Below, piece after piece: positions 36,224 to 48,420 of a stretch of DNA of 64,000 bases. Origin of the DNA: Sternotherus odoratus (lineage: Eukaryota; Chordata; Testudines; Kinosternidae); the NCBI GenBank assembly GCA_032164245.1, contig JAVMKO010000003.1, positions 68,704,390 through 68,768,389 on the forward strand. Reading direction: 5' to 3'. Each line of letters opens with the position of its first letter. Positions within the stretch are counted from its first letter, which is position 1. Position numbers and translations under genes: made by a program. The notes under the pieces were generated by a model that did no database searches, was not told the origin of the DNA, and saw nothing but the letters and a program-made list of their open reading frames with translations.

Positions 36224-37094
36224 CAGGGGTGGGCAAACTTTTTGGCCCGAGGGCCACATCTGGGTGGGGAAATTGTATGCAGGGCCATGAATGTAGGGCT
36301 AGGGTAGGAGGTTGGGTGCAGGAGGGAGTGTTGGTTGTGGGAGGAGGTGTGGTGTGCTGGAAGGGATTCAGGGCAAGGGGTTGGGATGCAGGAAGGCTGC
36401 AAGATGGAGGAAGGGGCTCAGGGCTGGGGGTTGGGAAGCAGGAGGGATATGGTGTGAGACAAAGGACTCAGTGCAGAGGGTTGGGATCCAGAGCAGGATG
36501 TGGGGTGTGGCAGGGGGTTGGAGGCTCAGGGCAGGTGTGTTGGGGTACAGGAGGGTGTGTGGAGTGCAGGGGGGGCTCAGGGCAAGGTGCTGGGGTGCAG
36601 GAGGTGTGGTGGCAGGGGCTCAAGGCAGGGGTTTGGGGTGTGGGGTGCAGGCTCTGGCCCAGCGCTGCTTACCTTGAGCAGCTCCAGGATGGTAGCAGTG
36701 TGCCTGGCCTGCCCCACACCTCTCCCAGAAGTGGCCAATATGTCTGCCAGTGGCTCCTGGTGGTGGGGTGGGGCAGGTATCTCTGCCGCATGCTGCTCTC
36801 CCCTGTGGGTACCACCCCTGAAGCTCCCATTGGCTGCTGTTCCCAGTTCCTGGCCAATGGGAGTTTCAGGGGGCGGTGCCTGCAGGTGAGGGCAGTGCAC
36901 AGAGCCCTCTGCCCCAAACCCCGTCAGGGGCTGCAGGGACATGGTGCTAGCTGCTTCTGGGAGCAGCTCAGGGCCAGGGCAGGCAGAAAGCCTGCCTTAT
37001 CCCTGCTGTACCATAGGGCTGGCAATCCTGTGGGCCAGGTTGAAAGTCCTGATGGGCTGGATCTGGCCCATGGGCCAAAGTTTGCCCTCCTCTG
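36224..37094. mobile_element. hAT element, about 871 bp, decayed right end
   Basis: The left end is caggggtgggcaaact. The right end reads agtttgccctcctctg, the reverse complement with two changes. The flanks do not match, so the duplication has decayed or the right edge is rearranged. The interior is GC-rich with ggttgggatgcaggaggg-like repeats and no transposase. Confidence 0.8.
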
Positions 37095-37531
37095 GGACAG
37101 GACCCCTGAGGTCAGGACCCCTGCGTGCTAGGTGCTGCATATACAGACAGTCCTTGTCCATTACAGGGAATCAGGATTTAAACACCAATATGTTACAAAA
37201 TGGGCTATGATATTATTACTTTGAATTCTGGACTTCATTCACTTAAGTGATCTGAAATAGGACAGGAGTCAAAGTAGTGGGGACTGGTATGGTAAGACAA
37301 TAAGATTTTCATCACTGACAACAGGAAGCAATTTTAGGTTAGTGTCTTTAAACTGGAAATGATTGTTCTTCACTCCCTAAAAAATGGTAATTTAGGCTCA
37401 GATATAATCCTTTTGGAAAACCTAATGGGACAATGAACAATAAAGCTGCAGCTGAAAGGAAGGTGGAAGCCAATTAGGAAAAACGTAATATGCTAGTATG
37501 AAGGGGAACAAGGGCCAATTAGCCCCTACAC

Positions 37532-38228
37532 CAGTAGTTCTCAAACTTTTTCTATTGGTGACCCCTTTCGGATACCAGGCCTCTAAGCGCGTCCCCCCTT
37601 AGGGGTCGGGGTCAGGGGTAGGGCAGGGGCTGGGCTGGGGGTGTGTGTGTGCCAGCAGCCCCCCAGAGCAGAGTCTGGGCTTGAGGGGATGTGCCAGCAG
37701 TCCCCCGGGGCAGAGGACAGGGCCCGGGGTGCCGCGGCAGCTTGCCACAGCGGGGGCTGGGTCCGGGGCTCTGGGCGCCGCCGGGAGCCTGCCGCTCCAT
37801 GGGCCGGGTCTGGGGTCCGGCCCGCCACAGCAGGGGCCAAGACCCAGCGCACCGCCAGCAGCCCACTGCGGCAGAGGCTGGATCTGGGTCTCGGGGCACT
37901 GGCGGCAGCCTGCTGTGGCAGGGGCCAGGGCCGGGGCTTGGGGCGCCACCGGCAGCCTGCTGTGGCAAGGGCCTGGGGCTCCAGGTGTCGCCGGCAGCCC
38001 GCTGCGGCAGGGGCTGGGTCCAGGGCTCGGGGCGCCTCCGACAGCCTGCCATGGCAGGGGCCAGGTCCGGGGCTCTGCCAGCAGCCCACCGCGGAAGAGG
38101 CCGGGTCTGGGGTTCAGGGCATTGCTGGCAGGGGTCGGGGCCGGCTGCTGGCAGCTGGGGCTCGTGACCCCCACATAATCGGGCCGCGACCCCTTGAGGG
38201 GTCCCGACCCCCACTTTGAGAACCAATG
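37532..38228. mobile_element. hAT element, 697 bp, TSD ccctacac
   Basis: The ends cagtagttctcaaact and ttgagaaccaatg are near-inverted. The target duplication ccctacac (37524-37531 and 38229-38236) is exact. The interior is a diverged GC-rich tandem array with units carrying gcagcctgctgtggcag. Confidence 0.92.
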
Positions 38229-38554
38229 CCCTACACAATAACAAGTGCCAAATGTTAGCTATAACATTCCAGTACATAACAGAAAGCATTTAAACAGACA
38301 GTTTGATGTGAGACTGGCAGAGATTTCTTTTCTAACAGTATAGTCATTGCTTATTTAGTAAGCATTTGGCTTATTTGAGTAAAATACAGAATCACTAATT
38401 ATTAGAGCTCAACAGGAATTTTCTGATGATGGGCTTTTTCATCAGAAAATGCCAATTTGTTGAAACAAAAAAAACATTCTGGTTTCAATGGAACATATTG
38501 GTTTCAATGGAAAAACATTTCTCAGGTCTAAGATGGAGTTTCAGAGAAAGACCC

Positions 38555-38690
38555 AAATAGTCTGGTGGTAAGGGACCCCATCTGGGCGGTTCAAGTCCCT
38601 ACTTTGCCTGATGTGGGGAAAGGACTTGAACGTGGGTTTTCCACATTTCAGGTGAGCTTCCTAACCACTGAACTACTGGTTATTCTTCTG
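38555..38690. mobile_element. Head-opposed double tRNA-like SINE
   Basis: Plus strand: tctggtggtaagggacc then cggttcaagtccct (A- and B-box-like). Minus strand: ccagtagttcagtggttagg then cacgttcaagtcc. The two halves face each other, so gttcaagtcc and ggacttgaac lie about 30 bp apart as an inverted pair. Confidence 0.65.
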
Positions 38691-38704
38691 AGGTGGGTTT
38701 CTCT

Positions 38705-38865
38705 CTCTCTCTCACTCTTTTTTCCACTGCTTGCATCCGACGAAGTGGGTATTAGCCCGCGAAAGCTTATGCTTCAATACTTTAGTTAGTCTTTAAGGTG
38801 CCACAGGACTCTTTGTTACCTCTGCTATTCCAGACTAACACAGCTACCTCTCTGATTCTTGACTC
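38705..38865 (+). mobile_element. Penelope-like 3' end
   Basis: cgacgaagtgggtattagcc, gaaagcttatgcttcaat, aaggtgccacaggactc and cagactaacacagctacc occur in the same order as at 12300-12395. It is preceded by a short (TC)n run. Confidence 0.8.
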
Positions 38866-39017
38866 TTTTTTTAATTTTTTTTTGTTGGAAAGGTCTCCAT
38901 TTCATTCAAAATTGGATTGAAAATAAATGGTGAAACTTCATTTTGTGTTTCACCCAAAGTTTCACCAAAAAAGCTCAAATGAAAGACACAAGACAGTTAT
39001 ACTCATGTAGAAGCATA

Positions 39018-39292
39018 GGGCTTGTCCACACAATGAGTTACTGCTCACCAAGTCAGGGTATGAATCTACTCTAGCTTGCCATGTAGTAACTTGGTATGTG
39101 GATCCTGCTACAGTGCAGGGAACATTCTGGAATAGGGTTCAGCGTTCTGCTGCTTGAAAGTGTAATATGCCAAGCTGCATTCTGGGACTTTCACTGCACT
39201 TCAGTAATGTCTACGTGGGCATTATTGCATGATAAGCTGGTGCACCATAAATTCTCTTGCTGTGCAGTAACTCATGATGTAAACAAGCCCTT
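39018..39292. mobile_element. MITE with ~30-bp inverted ends
   Basis: The left end gggcttgtccacacaatgag with ttactgc pairs with the right end gcagtaactcatgatgtaaa and caagccc, reversed. There is no coding content. It is a short DNA-transposon derivative. Confidence 0.8.
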
Positions 39293-39480
39293 AAATACCA
39301 AGATTCATCCCCTTAACACAAGTAATATTTCTGATAACCTTTGTTTCATGTTTCTGTATTTCTGAGGTAAATACAATTTACAGCAATGAAAGTGAAGCAC
39401 AAATTTGTATGGAATGGAGATAAATTTAAGTTTGAAATAAGGGACTCCACAGTAAAGAAGGGCAGTTGTGGGAGATTGGA

Positions 39481-39560
39481 CCAGATCTTCAGCTGGTATA
39501 AATCAATGTAGCTTAGGGGAAGCCAATGGTGTTACACTGATTTACTTCAGCTGGGGGCCA
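39481..39560. repeat. Palindromic repeat
   Basis: ccagatcttcagctggtata and, reversed, ctggcccccagctgaagtaa bracket an 80-bp palindrome. It is of the same family as 34462. Confidence 0.7.
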
Positions 39561-40711
39561 GCCCTATATTTCCGTGTTCTCCCAGCACAACTTTAATACA
39601 TCTCGATTGTATGGTGCCACAGACAAAACATATGCAAAAGGATAAGGATGCTATCATATCCCACGAAAATCTGGATGTTGTTTAAGGAAACTGTGATCTG
39701 TAGTCTGAAATGGCTGTTGGGTGGCAAACAGCCATATTAAAAAAAATCAGTTTCATTTATTCAACGAAGGAGCTGTCAGACTGTTCTGTTTCTATTTATG
39801 TGTTCTTGCTATTGTCTCACTTACTGAAACATGAATAAATAATACACTTCCCATGTGAACTAATTTACCTGGCCGGCCTTGCATAAATATAGCAAAATGA
39901 AGGTGCTCAGACAATTGTGAAGAAAAATTGGTCATCTTTTCTCCTCAGTCTCTTGGGCATTCTTTCTAATCCAGTTAGGGATGTAGTTTTTTAGTCATAA
40001 CTATTCTCCATCTTGCAGTCCTCATGTGCATATAGCTCTTATGAAAGTCAGGAAGTGTTTTGTGGGATTGCGAGCTTTGGCCCAGCTGTGATTTTGAGCC
40101 TGTGCCTCTAAGCAGCTGAACAAAATGCAAATTTCTCATTTTGAGGCTGTGCTAAAGAGAAGTCCTATAGCAACTGTAAGAAAAACCATGAAATAAAGGA
40201 AAAGAAATTCAGTGTAAAAAAGGTCTAAAACCCACTGTTTGAAAGTAGAGTGGGAAACAAAAAGAAAGTAGCTGGTTCACTAAAAAAAAAATGTTTGACG
40301 TACAGTGAAATATTTAGAGGTACATCCTCCTGTCAGTGTAATGGGATATGCATAGATATCCATTCAGATGGAATACAGTGATAAGTAATGGAATGCTGAT
40401 TTCTTCTGGTATGACACTGATGTGCTATTAAAGCTCTCTAACAGAAAGCCACATCTTCTGGTTAATTGGTATCTCTGAAACCACAGGGAATAATGATTGC
40501 TATAAATTTCCTCTTATTGGCCTGGACCTATATTTTCTGCCAGGCTTCAGAAATTCATATCCAAAAGTAGGCTATGCATTAGTAGAAATTACAGTTACTG
40601 TGTGCCATTTGCACCACTACTGAAATTAGATGTAGTAATTTAAATATCAGATGTTGTGCTCTCATTAACCAGGCCACGCTACCATTTGTTTGGGTCTATG
40701 TCATGCTAGGG

Positions 40712-41088
40712 CGGTAGTGCCCAAACTTTTCCTGTCATGCCACCCCTCCTTAATGGAATCTGTCTGCACCCCCCACTTTCCCCCACCATTACTGCTCAGG
40801 TGGCTCAGCAGAGGAGCTGGAATTGAAGGCAGAGCTGGGGAGTGGGGAGAAGTTGGGGCTAGAGGTGGAGCTGGCCTGGGCATGGAGAGGGAATGAGAGC
40901 AGAGCTGGGTTGCGGGCAGAGCAAGGGGGTAGAGTGGAGCTGGGCTGGGGGTAGAGCGGAGCTGCAACTGGGGGGCAGAGCTGGGTTGGGTGGTGCTCCC
41001 TCTCCAATCCCCATGGGGGATGACCCATACACTGCTGTGTATCGCCCCCAAATGGTCTTCAATGCACCCCACAGTTTGGGGCCCACTG
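40712..41088. mobile_element. hAT element, 377 bp, TSD tgctaggg
   Basis: The ends cggtagtgcccaaact and gtttggggcccactg are diverged inverted repeats of the cagtggttcccaaact type. The 8-bp duplication tgctaggg (40704-40711 and 41089-41096) is exact. There is a GC-rich middle of ctggg-type repeats. Confidence 0.9.
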
Positions 41089-41339
41089 TGCTAGGGTTTT
41101 CCCCAATCAGTTTCTGCTTTCCAGATGTCATGGCGAATTTTACATATAAAGAGGTATGGCTTTGGCTTTGAACTTATTAAAAGTCATCACACCGCTGACA
41201 ACCTCTCTCATTTAAAAGAGAAAGAGCCCAAAATTGTTCAAATATTTTCTCCCATTGGTGTGTGTAGCAGTCAATGGGAGAGACTGAAAAAATATTCACA
41301 TCTTTTAAATAAAATTCCAGTTGCTGGGTTTAATGTTGG

Positions 41340-41410
41340 TGCCCTATGATATACAAGAAATCGGACTAGATGATCAAATGGTCCTTTCTGGCCTTAAACT
41401 TTATGCCTCT
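41340..41410 (+). mobile_element. CR1-type 3' tail
   Basis: gatatacaagaaatcggact then gatgatcaaatggtcctttc and tggccttaaac resemble the CR1 3' terminus shared with CR1-tailed SINEs. No head is visible. Confidence 0.65.
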
Positions 41411-41614
41411 AAATGTTATTTCCCTTTTTTCCTTTTCATTTGGTGATAAGTGTAAACAAGTGAAAATGTTCTTGGTTTTCTATGGTTGAAGGTGCATCAG
41501 TCTTTCTCTGACCCCGTCTAATAAGGTTTATTGTGCCTGGCTCTGAAAGATGAATGCAGATCAGACAGTATAGGATCAGCACAAATAAAATAAAACAAAG
41601 CATGTTTTACATAC

Positions 41615-41739
41615 TTGGCGACTAATGGCAATGGGCAAGGACAGGGCTGGCAGAATGTGGGCACTCCTCGGATGATGTCCCCAACGTACCCATCCAGACA
41701 TTTTTCACAGTGCTTTCCAGTGGTGTTTCTCTGGCAGTC
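41615..41739 (-). CDS. LAMA4: LAMA4 exon: LE module 1 end and LE module 2 start
   Basis: 125 bases, 41 codons plus two bases (phase 0 in, 2 out). It reads DCQRNTTGKHCEKCLDGYVG and then a second stretch containing FCQPCPCPLP. The NTT tripeptide is an N-glycosylation sequon. The CxKCLDGYxGD pattern is the C-terminal loop of a laminin EGF module, and CPCPL opens the next. The donor is GCC-AA|gtatgt. Confidence 0.96.
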
Positions 41740-42080
41740 CTTCAATAAAGAAAAGTGAGAAATGTTAAAGGAAGGTGCTACTTAATTCAAGCCTAGCAGA
41801 GATGACTCTGGCAAGTACTCTGCCAAGCAGAACAAGGACTGGTGCCAGGCCTGAACCCTTCAAGGTAAACAAAAAGTGTTTGTAAATAGCAGTATATTAC
41901 AAATGGAGACACTTGGAACAATTTACTGGTCTGCCTTGGAGTGCTGCCTTGGAGTGGCATACAGGAGAAAGCAATCCCTATAGGTATTCACATGTGCAGG
42001 CTCCATGAGAACACACTCTGCATTATATATCATCAGAGATATTGCTAGAATTCACATGTAGTGGACAGGTCTGTCTAAGC

Positions 42081-42208
42081 TAGGGTGACCAGGCAGGCAG
42101 CAAGTGTGAAAAATCGGGATGGGGGAGGGGAGGTATTAGGAGCCTATATAAGAAAAAGACCCCAAAATCGGGACTATCCCTATCAAATCGGGACATCTGG
42201 TGACCCTA
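42081..42208. mobile_element. hAT MITE, 128 bp, TSD gtctaa(g/a)c
   Basis: The ends tagggtgaccag and ctggtgacccta are inverted repeats. The flanks gtctaagc and gtctaaac match at 7 of 8. The interior (gggactatccctatcaaatc, cctatataagaaaaagaccc) resembles the fragment at 56040-56110. Confidence 0.9.
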
Positions 42209-42859
42209 GTCTAAACTGAAGGCACTAGAAGGAATGCTGAACTTGCCTGGCACCAAAACCAAGTAAAATTTGCCCAATGGCATATATACAGTGCAATAAT
42301 ATATTATTACCAATAGATTCCAATACAGATGCCTGCTTATTGAGAGAGAACGGGGCTGTTCTTTGGACTTGAAGACTGAAAGTGCAGGGAAAATTGCAGG
42401 TTATTAGTATTTAATAGGCTGGTGTTTTTGATTTTTTCCCTGAAATGAAATATGCCTGAATGTTAACGATTATATACATATTCAGATTGATCCCTACACA
42501 TTGCCCTTTAATGATGCTCAGAACAGAGGAGGCAATAATTAGGAGACTGTCACAGTCTTTCTTTCTAAGATATGAAAAAAATAGTTCATGAATTTCAAGA
42601 TTATCTTTCTGGTGGCATTTCTATGGAATACAAAATAATGGAGCAAAAACTCACGCATCTTCACAAGAAGCGATTTCATCTCCATTGTGCAACATTTATA
42701 GGAAGTAATGTCACCCTTCACAATATGTTATACACTATACCTCAGCCAGTGTAAGTTATCATGGATCAACTAAAATCAATACAATTTACAGGAGCTGAGG
42801 ATTTACCCCAAAGTATTTTATGATTATAATACTATGCATTTGTATCAAATGATGGCAAA

Positions 42860-43065
42860 GCACTCTACAATTTTAATCCAGCCCCGCCACACCCCTCAGA
42901 GGCAGAATAAGTATTATTATATTGCTAATTTTACAGATAGGCAAACTGAGGCATAGGAAGGTTATGTGAATTTCCTATGACCACATTGCAAGGTAGTGAA
43001 TGCCATAGAGACAACAACAGAATTAATGAATCCAGATTCTGTGTCTTATACTTTTCCACTTCAGG
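42860..43065 (-). repeat. MIR-like SINE fragment
   Basis: attttacagataggcaaact, gaggcataggaagg and tagtgaatgcca read in reverse as the MIR core (cctcagtttgcctatctg). Confidence 0.75.
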
Positions 43066-43162
43066 GTAGTACCCAGAAGTTGTCATCAGAGTGTTTTTTC
43101 CAGAGAAACATGCTGTACAGTTGAGTTATTTTAAAAGGGATACCCTAAAGAAGATAGGTGCA

Positions 43163-43260
43163 ATTCTCCACTGCCTTACACCATTGTTGTGTTTTACATC
43201 CACTTTGAACTGATTTCATTCAGATGTAAATGACAATACAAAGTGCAGGGCAGTGAAGAA
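43163..43260. repeat. Palindromic repeat, diverged
   Basis: attctccactgccttacacc pairs with the reversed arm ttgtattgtcatttacatc and cactgccctgcac. It is a diverged hairpin of about 98 bp. Confidence 0.6.
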
Positions 43261-43850
43261 TCAACTCCATGACATCTACTGTATGGAAAAAACTACTTTG
43301 TGCATTGGGTTAGTGTAATAGCTTTGTTCCTCTCTGAAGAACCATGTTCAAAGTTGGCACATGTGTTAAATTAGCTTAGCTGCTCATATATTCTCCAGTA
43401 GATATTCAGTCACATCACAAAATAACTGTGCAGCTAGTGACTGGCAATCTCTGGAACACCAGGGAAGTTGCAGGTCAGGTTTCAGGTGCATTAGCAGAGC
43501 TGCAAGAGGAAGCATGTGCAGTGCCTGCCAAGCAGTATGTTTGGATTTAGCCTGAGCAATCAACACTGGCCTCTCACAAGCACCAAATTCAGGGTGGATG
43601 AGCTTGTACTATCTAATTTTGAACCCACCCAATGCAGTAGATTTGAAAGGTCATCTTGAGCTCATACCTTACTGCACTCTTTGTCCAGGAGACTGAAAAG
43701 AGGAATGAAAGGACAGAAAATGTCAAATAAAAAAATAGTACCAGGATCTCTGATTAGTGGAATTTGGCAATTTTCACTGAAGAAGTGTTTTTGATTGACT
43801 GGAGGTGAGGGATGACAGAGTGGGAAATCAAAGTATATTCTTCAATCAAA

Positions 43851-44040
43851 GAATGTGGTTAGGGCACCAGACTAGGAATCAGGTCTAAATTCAATTCTTG
43901 GCTTTGCCACAGATTTCCTGTTTTACTATCAGAAAGACACAACCTCCCTCTGACTCAATTGTCCATACATCATATGGGTAGTGTGAGGATAAGTTCACTG
44001 ATGTTTTCCAGGGGCTCAGATGCTACAGTGATGAGCACAG
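43851..44040 (+). repeat. MIR-like SINE
   Basis: gtggttagggcaccagacta, ttcaattcttggctttgcc and ctgactcaattgtcc follow MIR consensus order on the plus strand. Confidence 0.7.
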
Positions 44041-46969
44041 AAAGAAAGCAGGGAACTCTGTTCAGTGCAGTGTTCCTCTTCTACCGCAAGGGAGATTGTT
44101 AGCACACTCTCTCCCCTAACAAACCCATCAGCTGAGTGCTTGGGACATCTGAAGTGTGGCTCTATTCTGAAAAGCGACTATGTAAAAATGGCATTACCTT
44201 GTTCAACAGATCTGAACCCTTTTGTGTATACAGGACCATATTTTTTACGTTAGTAGCAAAAAGACAGTCTTTGGCTTCTATAGCACTGCAGAGTCAATGC
44301 AGATCCCCGACGTTTTCAGCAGAATATGTTGACTAAATTAATCTGTGAAACCATTGAGGGGAAAGGTAACACTGGGGATCATAAGTGACTCTCACAGCCC
44401 AAGCCGCGCTTACAGTTAGAAAATACATCTCTCTTTTAAACTGAGCACATCAGACAGAGAAATAACTGTGAGGGCCAATAAATGTGGAGCTCCCTAATGG
44501 TGCTTTTATAAAGTCACTTTTCACAGTAGTAATGCACTTTAAGCAGAGGAGAAGAGCGCTCCTGGTCCCAGTGCATACCCACACACATCTTTGCATTCAT
44601 ACAGAGCTGTATCCAGGCACTGGTGGGGTCACAAATCCTCCAGTGGAGTATTTGATTAAAAACCCTCCAGTTCCAACTTCTCTCTCAAGTGAATGTTTTT
44701 TTAAAAAAATCTAAACATGTCTATTGTTTAATTTTTTTCATACAGAAGAAGCAAACGGAGGCTTTCAGTTTTGATTAAGAAAATAAATGCAAAACCAGGA
44801 AAAGAAAAGTAAATTTTCCATGAGACTCTTCTAGACAGTGTCCACTGAACTAATAGCAAAATTGTTGCCTTTTTCTGCCGACAGAGACCTTAGAGGCTTA
44901 CAGGTGCAGTTCATGAAATATAAAGTTACACTATGTTTTTTTAAAACACTGGTGTTCATTTTTTTTAATACTGTAAGTTAAAATTTTTTGCATTTTGCCA
45001 AGTTAATACAATCTTTTGCTTTTACAAAACCAAAGTCCACCCAGCAGTATCCTTAAAGATTATGGGGAAAAAATAGAACAGAAGTCATGGTTCTAAAGGC
45101 TTCTAAATGAAGAAACCCTCTACAGTATGTAATCATTCATGCACCATTTCCTCAACAGCAAGTCAGATGACAAAATGGCCTGAGTGTATTTTCCTCTGTT
45201 AGAAAATCCCCTGATTTCAGTATGACCAAGAGTATGTTATCAATAAAATTTGAAAGTTGCATCAAGCCACTAGGAATTCAGGTAATGATGTCTCCATTTA
45301 AAATAACATTTTCAACAGAGGGTAATAGAAATCATTTTGCTTGCTAATAGCCTGGTAGCAATTATGAACACAGATAAATGGCATGTAAACAAATAAATAA
45401 CATGGCTGCAGTGAGAAAAGGACTATGCATTTCTGTATATTCTTTAGATTTATTGATTCAACTACAGAGATGGGCTTGAGCTACAATGTTTGGATCCAGA
45501 TTCAAACTTCCCCAAAATGTTGACGTGTTTGTGTCCACCTACAATGAAGATAGGGAATACTCTGAGCCCCACGCATTCAAAAACAAGGGGTCAGGCCCAA
45601 AGTGTCATGAGAGTGGTTTAAAAATTGTGAAACTTAATTAACAGGAAGCATTGCTGTGGCCAGCCACAGATATGCTATTGCTCTTTCACAGTGAAGAACA
45701 GACTCTCTCTGGGCCGTATGTTTGAGAACTGCACTCCTGTGGCTCTGTGTAAGAAGAAAAAAAAGTGACCCACACAAATAGCTGAGTGTGTGATGCTCCT
45801 TCAGCCCATATCAAATAAAGGACCGTGTCTGACTGGTCTGTTCCTGCAATCAAAAGAGCCATGGGTAGTTCTCCAAGGCCTCTCCTAGATATGTATTACT
45901 TTGTCTCCCTCATTGCTGGACAGATGAAATCCATCTGTGCAGAAGGAAAAAGATCAGTTGTAAAATGCAAGGTTATTCTTTAAACCAGAAGTATCTATTA
46001 AGCTGAAGAACTGTGCCAACTCCCTGTTGCTTTCCTTTATTACTTGATGATGGATAGAGATCTATTGGCTACTCTCCAGATCTGTCTTGGCTATCATGTG
46101 GAACACATTTTCCTCAAAGGCAGAGCTGCCAAATCCCTTCCAAGCTTTCCAGTCAGCTGTAAACCCAAACACTTAGACATACAAATCATTCAAATGACAA
46201 CATGCTCTATTGTTAAAGAATCCATAAGAGGGACGAATGGATCTTAGTAACTCTAGCTTCCCATCCCATGATCCTCTAAATGCTTTTCCCCCTAATCACC
46301 AGAACCTCAAATGCATGTGGATCAAATGTACAGCACCCAGGAAAAGAAGAAAACATTGTAATATTTCTAGCAACAAATCAACACCCCTACAAAGCTCTAT
46401 CTCCAGACCCTGCTCTTTTTGCACCATGTAGCCTAATATGATCTCTGTATAAGGAGCTAACCCCAGACTAATGTTTACTCTCCATTACTAAATATATCCT
46501 CAGAAAGGTCACTGGCAACTCACTTCAAAAATACCTTTGCTCCACACAGCCCTTCTTGCCACTTCTTAATTCTCCCACCGTGGCTCTACTCTGCTGAAGT
46601 CATTGTCAAACTGTTCTACAGGCAGCACTGATTGGCCTCCTCTCTCTCGTGTTGCACTCCCGTGTTTCAGCATTATGGGAGAAGCCTGGTTTGTTCAGCA
46701 GGAGCTATGAGTCTCCTCCCAAAGTCCACTCACATACTAAACCAAGAGCAAATTGCTTCTGACAAGCTATAGGTTGACTGCTTCTGACATATTTGCTACT
46801 CAGAAAATTTCAGAGCAAATGACCTTCCATAACCATCATAAATTCATAAATTATTAGTTATAAATATAAAGGAATTTGAAGAATGGACAGGATTATTTCG
46901 TTTTACTATCTGATTTTGCAAATTTCAGTCTCACTTTACAATGGAGGAGTTTCTTATGACCAGAACCCA

Positions 46970-47065
46970 TCTGTGCCTCAATGTATCTCTCTGTAAAATG
47001 GAAAAAAAATACCAGCTTACTTCATTGGGACGTTGAGTCTTAATTTATATTTGGAAAGTGCTTTG
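46970..47065 (+). repeat. MIR-like SINE fragment
   Basis: tctgtgcctcaatgtatctc, tgtaaaatgg and ggaaagtgctttgac are MIR tail words. Confidence 0.6.
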
Positions 47066-48084
47066 ACTTTCCATAACCATCAAATTCAAATTCCTTTATA
47101 TTTGATCATGAATTTATGACAGCTCCAGGTTGAAGGGTGCTGGTGAAGGAGAGATTCACTCCCCCAATTGCAATTTAGTCTGCAATAAAACCCAATTGCT
47201 TGAGCTTTATTCTGTTGAAATAAGTTTCACTCTGTCTGCGGCTGCACTGTGTCCCACCATTTTCAGCTACTGTAAATTCATATATGTAGCAACTGATATA
47301 TACATGTAAACCAAAACAAAAGTGCAAAGCACTGCTGTAAACTGGTCTCCTCTCTCAGTCAGAACTAAGGAGGTCACAAACAAGAAGCCTTTGACATTTG
47401 TTGATGGCAATATCCTAAAGTCAGCACTGAGAGTGGGTGTCTCTCTCTGGTATTGTATAAACTCATTATCTATGCGTGTGACAAACTGACAAATGACTTT
47501 TTTGAGATGAAGCATTATTGTGATAGCTATACTGTCATCTATCATAAATGCAGTTTAGACTATGCTGACTGCTTTCTTTTCTTCTAATTGGGTGCGTTTC
47601 TATATTAGAAATAGATTGAGCAACTGCCCAGTTTTAATTAAAGGATCAAATGATTGATCTATGCACCAATTTTACAGTAACATACATAAAAGCAATGTTC
47701 TATAAGCAATTATTCCTTGTCCTTGGATACCTAATGAGTTTGCTGATTTATTGACTGTATACATTCAATTCTCTTTCAGAAACTCCATGGGATTGATTTA
47801 TACTTTATAAATAATGTTGAAGGAGATTTTAAAATAGAACCTTAAAATAACATTGTCATGTTTGTAGAAATTAAAAATATGAACACTACACTTTGGGGCA
47901 TCATTAATAAGGTTTTAATTTTAGTTGATTTCAAATTCAGAGCTGAAGTCTATACAAATTTCATTTGGTTTCTGTGCACTGGAGGCCACTATCAACAAAT
48001 TGATTTTGGTGCTTTGCATGGTATGGAACTCTTAAAGCATTTTTATTGAAGTTGGTCCTTATAAGTCATCCTTTTCTGTGCAGC

Positions 48085-48420
48085 TTTTTTTTTTTTTTTT
48101 TTTCATTTTCACAATAGCCCAGGCCATTTATTCAGTACATTAGTCGTTATCTCCACGAGAAGACAAATAATTATGTTCTGAGATGATGTAGTAACACTTG
48201 TAGCTACATGACAAGATCATTTCCAGGTTGTCTTTCACCATTTGAAGCACAAAACCCACAAACTTTGTATTTTTCTACATTTTTACAATTATTTGAAGAA
48301 TTCTTTTTTGGGCGTTGACTTGACAAATGTAAAAACTTTTTGTTACTTTGCTGGATTTTAGTTACATTTCAGACATTCATCTGGATAAACTTAGTCACAT
48401 CAGTGACCCATTGTGATTGT
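48085..48420 (-). pseudogene. PolyA-tailed insertion (possible processed retrocopy)
   Basis: On the minus strand the sequence ends gaataaatggcctgggctat, then gtgaaaatg and 19 A's, so an AATAAA signal sits about 24 bases before an A-tail. About 100 codons upstream can be read with few stops (VGFVLQMVKDNLEMILSCSY, ISEHNYLSSRGDND, stop), but I recognise no parent gene. The target duplication is not clear. It could also be a tailed LINE or SINE piece. Confidence 0.45.

Larger units (their letters stand above)
38400..38960. repeat. Compound repeat with AT-rich arms
   Basis: Left part: cagaaaatgccaatttgttg and ggtttcaatggaaaaac. Right part: tccatttcattcaaaattgg and gtttcacccaaagtttcacc. Between them lie a double tRNA-like head (38555-38690) and a Penelope end. 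The outer arms look like one old repeat interrupted by later insertions. Confidence 0.5.
32193..41614 (-). other. LAMA4 intron rich in hAT elements and palindromic repeats
   Basis: This 9422-bp intron holds hAT elements at 32498, 36224, 37532 and 40712, palindromic repeats at 34462, 39018 and 39481, a compound repeat with a double tRNA-like head and a Penelope end around 38400-38960, and a CR1 tail at 41340. Between these, notably 34560-36220 and 39570-40700, I see no genes or clear repeats. Confidence 0.6.

Noticed and set aside
36229..37131. Open frame of about 300 codons
   Set aside because: Gly/Cys/Val-rich text from a gggttggg-type tandem repeat in a hAT. No protein-like features.
37583..38289. 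Overlapping long frames on both strands
   Set aside because: GC-rich repeat array of a hAT element, with all six frames kept open by composition.
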